Positions 46,410 through 55,193 of a DNA stretch of 64,000 nucleotides are shown piece by piece. The position numbers were made by a program, and so were the translations under genes. Below the pieces are notes generated by a model. It searched no databases and was not told where the DNA came from. It was given only the letters and a program-made list of their open reading frames with translations. How positions within the stretch are numbered: position 1 is the stretch's first letter; the number at the start of each line of letters is the position of its first letter. Source of the DNA: Gramella sp. MT6. GTDB lineage: Bacteria; Bacteroidota; Bacteroidia; Flavobacteriales; Flavobacteriaceae. The stretch lies in assembly GCF_019357415.1 (NCBI RefSeq), contig NZ_CP048410.1, positions 2,513,001 to 2,577,000 of the forward strand, read 5' to 3'.

Positions 46410-49400
46410 TTAAAATTTTACGTTAAGATTAACCAGGTATGATTTTGTTGCCGGGTTGTTGAAATAGTCAATACCACGAGCTGCACTAATACCGGAAAGG
46501 TTGGTATCTGGATCATTACCTTCAAACTCTGTCCATAAGAACAGGTTTCTTCCTGTTACTGTAAATTCAATCGACTGTAATTTGGTTGTATTTTTCAGCC
46601 ATTGGGAATCCCATAAATAACCCAGACTTAATTCACGAAGCCTTGTCCAGGAACCATCTTCAATATAAAGTTCATCAGTCCCTCCACCAAAATATCCTCC
46701 TTCACCATTATACCATGATTCGGTAAGTGCTACAGGTCCTCCACCAAAATCCTGAATATTTCCACGGAAGGTTTCACCTATATTGATCACATTACCTTCT
46801 GAAGTCACATAATTTCGTTCAGCAGTAACTCGGTTAGCTGTATCGTACCATCTACCCAGATCACGAAGTACAGATTTTGTTCCAGCGAAAATATCGGCTC
46901 CCTGATAGGTTTCCAGCAATGCTGAAAGTCTAAAATTTTTGTATTTAATAGAAGTAGACAATGCTCCCTGCCAATCTGGATTGGGATCTCCAATCACACC
47001 TACTTCCTGATCTTGTATAGGAAATCCATTTTCATCTAAAGCATAATTACCTTCTTCATCCCTTAAAACTCTCGAACCCCAAAGTACACCTAGTGGCTCG
47101 CCTTTAACCGCTCTGGAAGAAACTGCTGCCAGCCCTCCTAAATCGAATGATTCTATACCAACTAGGTCGGTAACTTTATTCTCTACAGTGGTGAAATTTG
47201 AGTTAATGCTCCATGAGAAATTATCTGTCAGGATTATTTGATATCCTAAATCTAACTCGAGCCCTTTATTCTCAATTTCTGCTCCGTTAGCATAAATGGA
47301 ACTGTAACCGGTTGAGTTGGGTAAAGGAAAATCTAAAAGGACGTCCTCGGTTTTATTATCGAAATAAGTAGCACTAAATCGAAGTTTATCCTGAAGGAAT
47401 CTAAGATCTACTCCAAATTCAACTTCTTTTTTTCTTTCAGGTCTTAGTGCGGTATTTCCTCTACCAGCAGCTGGAATGAAAGCTCCATTTCCGAATAGGG
47501 TCAAATCGAGGGCACCACCAAGACTATCGCCAAATGAAGGTGAAACAAATATATTTGAAGTATTATAACGAGAGGGTTGCACCCCAACCTCACCATAGGA
47601 GGTTCTCAGTTTTCCAAAAGAAAGAAAATTATCATTTAAATCTAGTATATCTGTAAATTGCCAGGCGAGTGAGGCAGACGGAAATGCAAAAGTATTGTCA
47701 ACATTATTCCCAAATGTAGAAGCAGATTCTACTCTTATTGTACCTGTGAAGTAAAACATTTCTAAGGCGTTTAAGGACAAGGATGAATAAACCGCGGCAG
47801 TCCTTTCATGGCCTTCAGAACTTGTAACCGATCTATTTTCAGGCAATGAATTGTCTATATCACGAATTCCGCTGTCTAGATCTACAAACTGAATGAAATT
47901 TCTTGCGGACGCTCCCTCAACACTTCTTGATTTTGAATTATAGTTGAATCCGGCAAGGAAAATACCACCAAAATCATCACTTATGTTGAACTGAGATTTG
48001 GCTATATAATCCATATTGAAAATGGTGTTGGTCGCCAGTGAATTATCTATATAACCAGATCTATATGCACCGGCAGCAGATCCGGGTGTAAAAAACTCTC
48101 CTCTTTCTTCACTATAGTGGTCAAGCCCGATTCTGGCGATAAGATCTAACCAGTCCATTGGCTCAGCTGTTAATTCGAAATTCGTAATAAAACGATCTAC
48201 TTTAGATTCATTCTCCTGCTCGTTGATGGTCCATAATGGATTATTATAAGTTGGTGATCCATCTGCTCCAAGCGGTTCTCTATATGATCTGTGTCTGTCT
48301 GAAACAGGTGAGGCATCAGGCCCGGAATAGTAATTTCCTCTATATCCGGATATATCAAAATCTGTAGGGTTTCTTAAAAGACCAAGATATAAACCTGATG
48401 AGCTGGCACCTTTTCTAATTCTGTTGGAGTTTGTTCGGGCATAAGTTGAACTAAAGTCAAGACTTAATACCTCATTAAATTTATGTTTCGCGTTTAAACG
48501 CGTTGTAGTTCTTCTGTAATCAGAATTATTTTTAATAATACCCTGTTGATCAAGATCACTTATACTGAAGAAAACTGAACTTTTTGCGCTTCCTCCACTA
48601 AGGCTAATATTATTTTCCCAGAAATAACCATTATCGAATACCTGGTCGAAATTAGAGTCATCATAAGTCTCTCTGGAATTTTTATTTACAATAGGGTAGT
48701 AGATACGGCCATCCTGGTCCTGGTAAAACTCACCGGTAGTATCAAAATCATCTTGTCCGCCGGCGCGGTTTGCAATAAGGTCTCCATAAGAATCTCTTGC
48801 ACGCTGATCATAAACTCCATTATCGCCCTGTCCGTATTCATTCTGTAATGGATACTTCTGATTGATCACATCATAAGAAAAAGTAGTAGAATAATTAATC
48901 TGAAGACCCTGGTTATAACTTCCGTCCTTAGTGGTGATAATCACAACACCTCCAAGCGCCTGTGTTCCCCAAAGAGCCGCCGCAGAAGCACCTTTTAATA
49001 CCGAAATCGATTCAATATCATTCGGATTGATATCATTAAGACGGGATTCCTGGCTAACACCACTACTTTCAGAATTTCCTCTCACGTCATTACTAATCGG
49101 GACACCATCCACAACAATTAGCGGCTGACTGTTTCTTGTAATGGAAGATAAACCCCTGATCTGGATATAAGCACCGGCACCGGGATCTCCTGAGTTTCTT
49201 GAAATTCGAACTCCAGAAGATTTACCTGATAATCCATTTAATAAAGTGGCTTCTCCAGATTCGCTAACGGTTTCTCCGTCAACAGTAGAGCTGGCATATC
49301 CTAGTTCATCCCGTTTTTCTTTAAATCCTAGAGAGTTAATGACGACGCTTTCCAGAGACTCCACATCTTCTTCCAGCACTACATCGATTTCGTTCTTGCC

Positions 49401-49658
49401 ATTAACATTAATTAGTTTTTGTTTAAAACCAAGATATCTAAATGTAAGAGAACCATCCTCATTCGAAATCGTTATCGTAAATTTACCGTCAAAATCGGTA
49501 GCAGTTCCATTTTTGGTATCTGTTTCCAGGACGGTAACACCGGCCAGAGAGACACCATATTCATCTTTCACAATTCCAGAAACCTCATGCTGACTTACAG
49601 CGAATTGGGAAAAGGAAAAGAGTAAGATGAAAAAGGTTTTCGTAATAAAATATTTCAT
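46410..49658 (-). CDS. SusC/RagA-like TonB-dependent outer-membrane transporter
   Basis: This 1082-aa protein has a signal peptide (ending FAVSQ), a CarboxypepD_reg-like domain (HEVSGIVKDEYGVSLAGVTVLE..., about 24-100), a plug domain (QIRGLSSITRNSQPLIVVDGVPI and SISVLKGASAAALWG) and a large beta-barrel ending ...VNLNVKF. The SusC/RagA signature SLGFKEKRDELGYASSTV lies before the plug. It imports ligands with TonB energy in complex with the SusD-like protein encoded 13 bp downstream. It heads a six-gene operon and is divergent from a membrane-anchored HTH-like protein gene. Confidence 0.95.
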   Translation of the reverse strand: MKYFITKTFFILLFSFSQFAVSQHEVSGIVKDEYGVSLAGVTVLETDTKNGTATDFDGKFTITISNEDGSLTFRYLGFKQKLINVNGKNEIDVVLEEDVESLESVVINSLGFKEKRDELGYASSTVDGETVSESGEATLLNGLSGKSSGVRISRNSGDPGAGAYIQIRGLSSITRNSQPLIVVDGVPISNDVRGNSESSGVSQESRLNDINPNDIESISVLKGASAAALWGTQALGGVVIITTKDGSYNQGLQINYSTTFSYDVINQKYPLQNEYGQGDNGVYDQRARDSYGDLIANRAGGQDDFDTTGEFYQDQDGRIYYPIVNKNSRETYDDSNFDQVFDNGYFWENNISLSGGSAKSSVFFSISDLDQQGIIKNNSDYRRTTTRLNAKHKFNEVLSLDFSSTYARTNSNRIRKGASSSGLYLGLLRNPTDFDISGYRGNYYSGPDASPVSDRHRSYREPLGADGSPTYNNPLWTINEQENESKVDRFITNFELTAEPMDWLDLIARIGLDHYSEERGEFFTPGSAAGAYRSGYIDNSLATNTIFNMDYIAKSQFNISDDFGGIFLAGFNYNSKSRSVEGASARNFIQFVDLDSGIRDIDNSLPENRSVTSSEGHERTAAVYSSLSLNALEMFYFTGTIRVESASTFGNNVDNTFAFPSASLAWQFTDILDLNDNFLSFGKLRTSYGEVGVQPSRYNTSNIFVSPSFGDSLGGALDLTLFGNGAFIPAAGRGNTALRPERKKEVEFGVDLRFLQDKLRFSATYFDNKTEDVLLDFPLPNSTGYSSIYANGAEIENKGLELDLGYQIILTDNFSWSINSNFTTVENKVTDLVGIESFDLGGLAAVSSRAVKGEPLGVLWGSRVLRDEEGNYALDENGFPIQDQEVGVIGDPNPDWQGALSTSIKYKNFRLSALLETYQGADIFAGTKSVLRDLGRWYDTANRVTAERNYVTSEGNVINIGETFRGNIQDFGGGPVALTESWYNGEGGYFGGGTDELYIEDGSWTRLRELSLGYLWDSQWLKNTTKLQSIEFTVTGRNLFLWTEFEGNDPDTNLSGISAARGIDYFNNPATKSYLVNLNVKF

Positions 49659-49830
49659 TGGTTTTGGGTTTTGTTAAAGTACTGATTGATTAATTGTACC
49701 TTTAAGGACTATTGTTGTAACCGTAAAATTTTGCATCATTTGTTAGCAATTATATAAAAATTAAGCTTTATGATTGCCACTTTAATAATTTTTAATGAAT
49801 TTTATCAATTTTTAGCGATTAGAATCTAAT

Positions 49831-50973
49831 ATGGGTCAGGAAAATACCACCTCTTATCATAAAGAATTTGTTTCTAAACTTGAGTCTCTCTACGGAACCT
49901 TTGATCCTGTTAAGAAAAAATTTGAATCTACAAGTAATTCCAGGATAGCAAGAGACCTGTGTTATAGTGATTCCCAGTTCTCAAGGCTTATAAATAATAC
50001 TGCTTCAGAAGGTGAATTCAAGAGAACTTTAAGAAATGTTAACCGGCTTCTGAATGAAACCAGGCTACAAAAAGAGCATCGTTCAACTGAAAAAGTAGAA
50101 TCTGGGAAGAAAAGCAACTGGATATTATATGTTTTAGGGATCGTTATTCTTTTCCTTTTAGGCTTTATTATCCTTGATTATTTTGAAGAACCCGAACAAA
50201 AAGAGATTGCCAGTGAAGATTCCAGGTATGAAATGCTTAAATGGAGTTTCGAAAATAAATATATCAAACCCTATGTGAAGCTTAAGGAGTTGCCGGCAGA
50301 TTGCGATTATCCTTCCTATAAATATCAGGGGAAATGGACCTTGAAGAATGAATATAAGATCCCTTTCTTCAGGGAACGTAATGGTTTTCATTATGTGGCC
50401 AAAGAGGCAGTTATGTTTGCAAGAAGTATGGAGGAAAGTAGTGCCGACGGGAAACAATTTGAAGGATATGAATATCAAAGGCATGAGATATGGTATGACA
50501 AAAGAGAATTACCAATAGACTCATTCTTAATTCCAAATAACCGCACAAAACTTAAAGAATCCTATAACACGTCTAACCTGGCGCAGGATGATAATTTTGT
50601 TCTATTAGCAAATGTGCATACTTTCTTCAGAAATGAATTTAGTATAGACAGTACATTAATCGATAGAAAAGGTAAAGCAATAGGCCGGGATATTCAATTC
50701 CTGGATGAAGATGAACTAATGGAGAATGTTGGAAATAAAAAACTGGTAGAAGAACTAAAAAGTGAGATCAATTCTATAGCCAAGAACAGGCTGGAAGATT
50801 TTTCAAAACCTATAAGTTGTGAACCGGCAAAGGTTCCTAATGTAGATTTCCATTATATAAACGAAGGTGATGAACTGAGTTTTAAATGCCAGTTCACCAC
50901 CGGTAGGTTTTTAGTTGATTATGAGAAGATCTTTGTGCTGGAAGATCAGTATATCAATAATATCTGCAGGTAG
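49831..50973 (+). CDS. Membrane-anchored protein with HTH-like N-terminus, possible SusCD regulator
   Basis: This 380-aa protein has a basic N-terminal region with an HTH-like segment (SRIARDLCYSDSQFSRLINN, about residues 37-56). One transmembrane helix (WILYVLGIVILFLLGFIILDYF, about 96-117) and a C-terminal domain of about 260 residues of unrecognised fold follow. The layout resembles ToxR/CadC-type one-component sensors with a cytoplasmic DNA-binding head and a periplasmic sensor. It is neither an ECF sigma/anti-sigma pair nor a hybrid two-component system, the usual SusCD regulators. It is divergent from susC (172-bp gap) and ends 1 bp from pckA. The regulatory role is inferred. Confidence 0.6.
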   Translation: MGQENTTSYHKEFVSKLESLYGTFDPVKKKFESTSNSRIARDLCYSDSQFSRLINNTASEGEFKRTLRNVNRLLNETRLQKEHRSTEKVESGKKSNWILYVLGIVILFLLGFIILDYFEEPEQKEIASEDSRYEMLKWSFENKYIKPYVKLKELPADCDYPSYKYQGKWTLKNEYKIPFFRERNGFHYVAKEAVMFARSMEESSADGKQFEGYEYQRHEIWYDKRELPIDSFLIPNNRTKLKESYNTSNLAQDDNFVLLANVHTFFRNEFSIDSTLIDRKGKAIGRDIQFLDEDELMENVGNKKLVEELKSEINSIAKNRLEDFSKPISCEPAKVPNVDFHYINEGDELSFKCQFTTGRFLVDYEKIFVLEDQYINNICR

Positions 50974-50974
50974 A

Positions 50975-52552
50975 TTAAAAATCAAATCTTTGAGGACCAC
51001 CTCTTCTAATATCCTCATTGGCGTAGGCTTCAAATTTTTCGAAATTCTTTCTGAAGGAATTAGATAATTTAAAAGCGGTAGTGTAATACTTCTGGTCATC
51101 ATTCCAGGTTGCTCGTGGGCTCAGAACTTTGTCTGGAACTCCCGGACAGGTCCTTGGCTGCGCAACTCCAAAAACGGAGTGTATGTGATACTTTTCATAA
51201 GAATACTTTGAGCCTAACTTACCTTCCAGGATGGCATTTACCATGGCTCGGGTATATTTCAGTTTAATTCTTTCCCCAACGCCATATGGGCCTCCCGTCC
51301 AACCGGTATTGATAAGCCATACATTCACCCCGCTCTTATCGATCTTTTCGCTTAACATCTCAGCATACTTTGTAGGATGCAACGGCATAAATGGAGCTCC
51401 AAAACAGGCCGAAAAAGAAGGTACAGGATCTACAATACCAGCTTCAGTACCCGCAATTTTAGAGGTATAACCCGAGATAAAATGATATGCTGCCTGGCTG
51501 GAAGTTAATTTAGAAACTGGAGGTAATACTCCAAAAGCATCAGCCGTAAGAAAAAAGATATTTTTAGGGTTTTTACCTACTGAAGGCGTCTGAATATTAT
51601 TAATATGATCTATGGGATAACTAACCCTGGTATTTTGAGTAATGGAGGTGTCGGTAAAATCTACATTCCCATCCTTAATAATAACGTTCTCAAGTAAAGA
51701 ACCTTTTTTAATAGCATTATAGATATCGGGCTCCGACTCTTTATCCAGATTGATCACTTTAGCGTAGCATCCACCTTCAAAATTGAAGATACGGTCATCT
51801 GGAGTCCAGCCGTGTTCGTCATCACCAATAAGTTTTCTATCAGGATCTGCAGATAAGGTTGTTTTTCCCGTACCAGATAATCCAAAGAAAATTGCTGTGT
51901 CTTCATCCTTGCCAACATTAGCAGAGCAATGCATAGGAAGAACATCATGTTCTACCGGAAGTATGAAATTAAGGGCAGAGAAGATACCTTTTTTAATTTC
52001 TCCTGTATAACCTGTCCCGCCTATCAATACTGTTTTTTCCTTAAAATTAAGAACAGCGAAATTCTCCTGTCGGGTTCCGTGAACTCCAGGATCTGCCATA
52101 AATCCAGGGGCATCAATAACGGTCCATTCTTTTATGAAGTTTTCAAGCTCAGATTTTCCCGGTCTTAAGAACATATTATAGGCAAATAGGTTGGACCAGG
52201 CATATTCTGTAATAACCTCAAGGTTCAAACGATATTCTTCAAGAGCTCCGGCATAGGCATATCTTTTAAATAGATCTTTTCCGTCTAGGTATTCAAGAAC
52301 GTCCTTTTTAAGCTTATTGAAATTTTCGGGAGTGAAAGGTAGGTTTATATCTCCCCAGTTCACTTTATTTTCGGTTATCTCGTCCTTGACTATAAATCGA
52401 TCTTTAGGAGACCTCCCGGTAAATTTTCCTGTGTTTATGGCCAGGCTTCCGGAATCTGTTAACTCTCCCTGATTATTTTTTAAAGTTATATCTGTTAATT
52501 CTTCAGGATCTAACTGAAAATACACTTTGGAATTCGAATTCTCGATATTCAT
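50975..52552 (-). CDS. pckA: Phosphoenolpyruvate carboxykinase (ATP)
   Basis: This 525-aa gluconeogenic enzyme converts oxaloacetate and ATP to PEP. The P-loop GLSGTGKTTLS, the downstream metal site GDDEHGW and the N-terminal GRSPKDRFIV are diagnostic of the ATP-dependent PckA family. The C-terminal NTGWTGGPYGVG is also conserved. Length is usual. It is a single gene; an AT-only palindrome lies about 75 bp upstream of its start. Confidence 0.97.
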   Translation of the reverse strand: MNIENSNSKVYFQLDPEELTDITLKNNQGELTDSGSLAINTGKFTGRSPKDRFIVKDEITENKVNWGDINLPFTPENFNKLKKDVLEYLDGKDLFKRYAYAGALEEYRLNLEVITEYAWSNLFAYNMFLRPGKSELENFIKEWTVIDAPGFMADPGVHGTRQENFAVLNFKEKTVLIGGTGYTGEIKKGIFSALNFILPVEHDVLPMHCSANVGKDEDTAIFFGLSGTGKTTLSADPDRKLIGDDEHGWTPDDRIFNFEGGCYAKVINLDKESEPDIYNAIKKGSLLENVIIKDGNVDFTDTSITQNTRVSYPIDHINNIQTPSVGKNPKNIFFLTADAFGVLPPVSKLTSSQAAYHFISGYTSKIAGTEAGIVDPVPSFSACFGAPFMPLHPTKYAEMLSEKIDKSGVNVWLINTGWTGGPYGVGERIKLKYTRAMVNAILEGKLGSKYSYEKYHIHSVFGVAQPRTCPGVPDKVLSPRATWNDDQKYYTTAFKLSNSFRKNFEKFEAYANEDIRRGGPQRFDF

Positions 52553-52627
52553 ATTTTTAAGTTTTATTAACTAACGCCTAGCAATATGTGGAAATTATTA
52601 CGAAAACCTTGTAGTTTAAAGTTTTTT

Positions 52628-52650
52628 ATTAAATTTTATTAAAATTTAAT
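52628..52650. promoter_or_regulatory. AT-only palindrome upstream of pckA
   Basis: ATTAAATTTTA at 52628-52638 is the exact reverse complement of 52640-52650, giving two 11-bp arms with a single central base. It lies about 75 bp before the pckA start. It could bind a regulator of gluconeogenesis, but being made only of A and T it may also be compositional chance. Confidence 0.25.
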
Positions 52651-52796
52651 GGTTCTGTCTATCAGATCATTACTTAAAAATAATTTTCCGATACCAAATA
52701 AAATCAGCATGGATCCACATTTTTAATTCATATTTGGAGCTTGGAACTTCAACAGAAATTCAGAAAATTAATCAAACATAAAAATTCAGAAATAGC

Positions 52797-53018
52797 ATGT
52801 CTAAAACAAAACTTACAGTGTTGAGCAATGGATCATTAAAGGTTCAGGGTGATTTTGAGATCGTAGATAAAGATGGTAATGTGTATGACCTTGGAGGCAG
52901 GGAGTTGGTCTCTCTATGTCGTTGTGGTTTATCTGGCAATAAACCATTCTGTGACGGTTCTCACAGGAATCATTTTGAGCATACGGCAGAAGCTTTTGAT
53001 CTTCCTCCTAAAAAATAA
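52797..53018 (+). CDS. CDGSH-type iron-sulfur protein
   Basis: This 73-aa protein has the compact motif [18 protein letters not shown], the 3Cys-1His ligand set that binds a redox-active 2Fe-2S cluster in mitoNEET/CDGSH proteins. No membrane helix or signal is present, so it is cytoplasmic. A specific partner is not evident from its neighbours; the gene stands alone with a terminator behind it. Confidence 0.9.
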   Translation: MSKTKLTVLSNGSLKVQGDFEIVDKDGNVYDLGGRELVSLCRCGLSGNKPFCDGSHRNHFEHTAEAFDLPPKK

Positions 53019-53038
53019 TATTAAAGATTAAGTCTCAA

Positions 53039-53066
53039 AAAGCAGCATTCAAAAGGGTGTTGCTTT
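53039..53066 (+). terminator. Terminator after the CDGSH gene
   Basis: AAAGCAGCA (53039-53047) pairs with TGTTGCTTT (53058-53066) with one G-U pair and a 10-nt loop. T-rich sequence follows. It lies between two convergent genes. Confidence 0.55.
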
Positions 53067-53067
53067 A

Positions 53068-53307
53068 TTATTTGAGTCTGAAATATTTAATAAGTGCTAT
53101 AAGGGAAACGAATGCCCAGACTGCTTCCAGGATAATGAAAGGCAGGTAATCCATAAGAACAGAGGCAAGGCAGGCCATTGCTGCTCCAATTAGGTTCAAT
53201 AGTATAAAGGCGGGACTTTCGTTGGTGATCATCTTGCTTACATTAAGAATATAAGCAAGTAAGATCTGGAATACTCCCGCGAAACCTATCCAGTCAACTA
53301 AATTCAT
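53068..53307 (-). CDS. Small membrane protein (CBU_0592-like)
   Basis: This 79-aa protein has three hydrophobic helices. It starts DWIGFAGVFQILLAYILN and ends VWAFVSLIALIKYFRLK, a pattern seen in small flavobacterial membrane proteins of the CBU_0592 type. Function is unknown. It follows a 68-residue hypothetical protein gene on the same strand (52-bp gap). Confidence 0.7.
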   Translation of the reverse strand: MNLVDWIGFAGVFQILLAYILNVSKMITNESPAFILLNLIGAAMACLASVLMDYLPFIILEAVWAFVSLIALIKYFRLK

Positions 53308-53359
53308 GGTTTTAGAAATTTGGATAGTTCACAGGAAATTGTAGTAATTTGAATTTATT

Positions 53360-53566
53360 CTAAAGATCGGGGATCTCCTTGAATTTTCCATTTTTCAAGT
53401 GCCCGAGTACGATCACCTCTTTGCTTTCCTTATATTCTTCAATGGCTAGCTTAAGCTGTTCTTTAGTATCACGGTGTATCTTAACACCACTTTTTTGATT
53501 CTTATTCCGGACCTCTATATAGTATCCGTCTCTTAATTCTTTCGGTTTTGTTGATGGCCTTCCCAT
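53360..53566 (-). CDS. Small basic protein of unknown function
   Basis: This 68-aa protein starts MGRPSTKPKELRDGYYIEVRN and is rich in Lys, Arg and Glu. It has a strand-rich opening, then a helix EQLKLAIEEYKESKEVIVLG. It resembles small flavobacterial DNA- or RNA-associated proteins only in general character, and I cannot name a family. It is probably co-transcribed with the downstream small membrane protein gene. Confidence 0.6.
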   Translation of the reverse strand: MGRPSTKPKELRDGYYIEVRNKNQKSGVKIHRDTKEQLKLAIEEYKESKEVIVLGHLKNGKFKEIPDL

Positions 53567-53963
53567 AGTTATCTTTTTTTACCTCCGTGTGCAATATAAA
53601 TCCTTATTTCGGAAATATTTAGAATTAAATATATTGAATATAAAAAAAAGGGCAAGATACGAATGCTTTTTTTAATCTTAGTGGAAAAAGTTCGATAGTA
53701 TTAAACCTATAATTTCTAGATATCCATTTACTGTCTGCTGTTGATGTAAGAGGCCAGCTATGTCTTTTCAATGTGGTAAGTTTTTGAGAATTCACGCTTA
53801 CTTATAGCTCTGAAATGATTTTAATATTCTGAAAATCAATAATTTGAATTCTTATTTCCTGAAAAAATTTTTGGAGCAATGAACTAATTAAAGTAAATTC
53901 ATTTAACATTCTGAACTTCAATAAGTTGTAGTGTTATACACTAATCTCTGATCAAAAAATATT
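53567..53963. other. Divergent intergenic region upstream of the porin-like gene
   Basis: About 400 bp, AT-rich, without a supported gene. It must hold promoters for the small protein gene (minus) and the porin-like gene (plus). The only clear structure is the palindrome at 53929-53943, listed separately. Confidence 0.5.
53929..53943. promoter_or_regulatory. Palindrome upstream of the porin-like gene
   Basis: TAGTGT-TAT-ACACTA is a perfect 6-bp inverted repeat with a 3-nt centre, ending 20 bp before the start codon. Its position is right for an operator or a start-proximal hairpin. It contains both A/T and G/C pairs, so it is less likely to be compositional. Confidence 0.35.
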
Positions 53964-55091
53964 ATGAAAAAGATCTTTACTCTCCTCTTGTTCTTATTGC
54001 TTTCTCAATTTACTCTCGGTCAGAATTCAGATTCTTTAAAAATTGAACTTTCGCCTTATTCCAGTTTTCGTGGTCATTTTGAAGTTTATAATGAGGAGGT
54101 CGAGATACAGGAAAACGCTTCAAGAATTGGGTTTGAGATCTCAGTTTATAAAAAAGATCTTAGGTTTTTCGCCGGGGTAGAATTAGGAATCAATCTTTTT
54201 AGAAGCAATCAAAGATTTAATACAGATGCTAATACCAGCAGCGGATTTCTGGCCATAGATAATACGCAGCAAACCCAGGTTTTTGGAAACAGGCTGGGTT
54301 TCATTGGGGTTGATTTTGGAAAATTTGGAATGGTCTCTATAGGAAAGCAATGGAGCGTTTATTATGATATAACTGGATATACAGATAAATTCAATGTTTT
54401 TGGAGGCCAGGGAAGTGCTACCTATGTGGCCAATTCTGATGGTGGGGAAACAGGAACTGGAAGAGCCTCACAATCCCTAATATACAGGAATAACTTTGGA
54501 AACTTTTATACGGCAGCACAGTTTCAATTCCGGTCCACCAGTAATAATCATTTCCTTGATGGATTTGGACTTAGCGCGCAATATGAACTCCTAAAAGGAC
54601 TTAGACTTGGAGCTGCTTATAACCGTAGTTATTTTCCAGACCTGATTATAGATAATACGCTGGGAATGGATGATCATCCGGAATATTATTCCTTCGGACT
54701 TAGTTTTATTAATGAAACCTGGAACATAGGCTTAGTATACGCCAATCAAACTAATGGAGACCTTACTGATCTATTGGTAGCAGAAGAACTGGTCGCTGGA
54801 GTTTATGATGCAAATGGTTTTGAAGCTTTTGTGAAATTCATAAAACCAAAATATTCTATAATTGCAGGATATAATCACTATGATCCAGATGTAAATGATC
54901 TTCCCATTAATGGTGATTTTAATACCCGTGATCTGATTTTTGGTGCAGAATTCAAGCCTACAAAAAGAGCATATTTATATGGAGAATATAGGGTCGCAAG
55001 CGGCGATACCAGAGTGGGTATAAGTGAAATAGATGTTTTAACTCTCGGAATTCGTATAGATCTCAGCAATTCCTACAGCAAATATTTCTAA
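53964..55091 (+). CDS. Porin-like outer-membrane beta-barrel protein
   Basis: This 375-aa protein has a signal peptide (LLLFLLLSQFTLGQ) and alternating amphipathic strands ending with IRIDLSNSYSKYF, as in an outer-membrane barrel. GFIGVDFGKFGMVSIGKQW resembles the strand pattern of general (gram-negative-type) porins. No TonB or SusC features are present, so passive diffusion of small solutes is likely. It is a single gene with a strong shared terminator. Confidence 0.78.
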   Translation: MKKIFTLLLFLLLSQFTLGQNSDSLKIELSPYSSFRGHFEVYNEEVEIQENASRIGFEISVYKKDLRFFAGVELGINLFRSNQRFNTDANTSSGFLAIDNTQQTQVFGNRLGFIGVDFGKFGMVSIGKQWSVYYDITGYTDKFNVFGGQGSATYVANSDGGETGTGRASQSLIYRNNFGNFYTAAQFQFRSTSNNHFLDGFGLSAQYELLKGLRLGAAYNRSYFPDLIIDNTLGMDDHPEYYSFGLSFINETWNIGLVYANQTNGDLTDLLVAEELVAGVYDANGFEAFVKFIKPKYSIIAGYNHYDPDVNDLPINGDFNTRDLIFGAEFKPTKRAYLYGEYRVASGDTRVGISEIDVLTLGIRIDLSNSYSKYF

Positions 55092-55165
55092 GAATTTTTT
55101 TCAGGTTTAAGCCATGTTTCCAATTTCAAGTTTCTTAACTACAAATACTTTCTCCAGAACATAAT

Positions 55166-55190
55166 AAACCCGGGATTTTTTCCCGGGTTT
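55166..55190. terminator. Bidirectional terminator between porin and FAD oxidoreductase pseudogene
   Basis: AAACCCGGGA (55166-55175) pairs perfectly with TCCCGGGTTT (55181-55190) around a T5 loop. It is GC-rich with A/T flanks and lies between convergent genes. Confidence 0.9.
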
Positions 55191-55193
55191 AGA

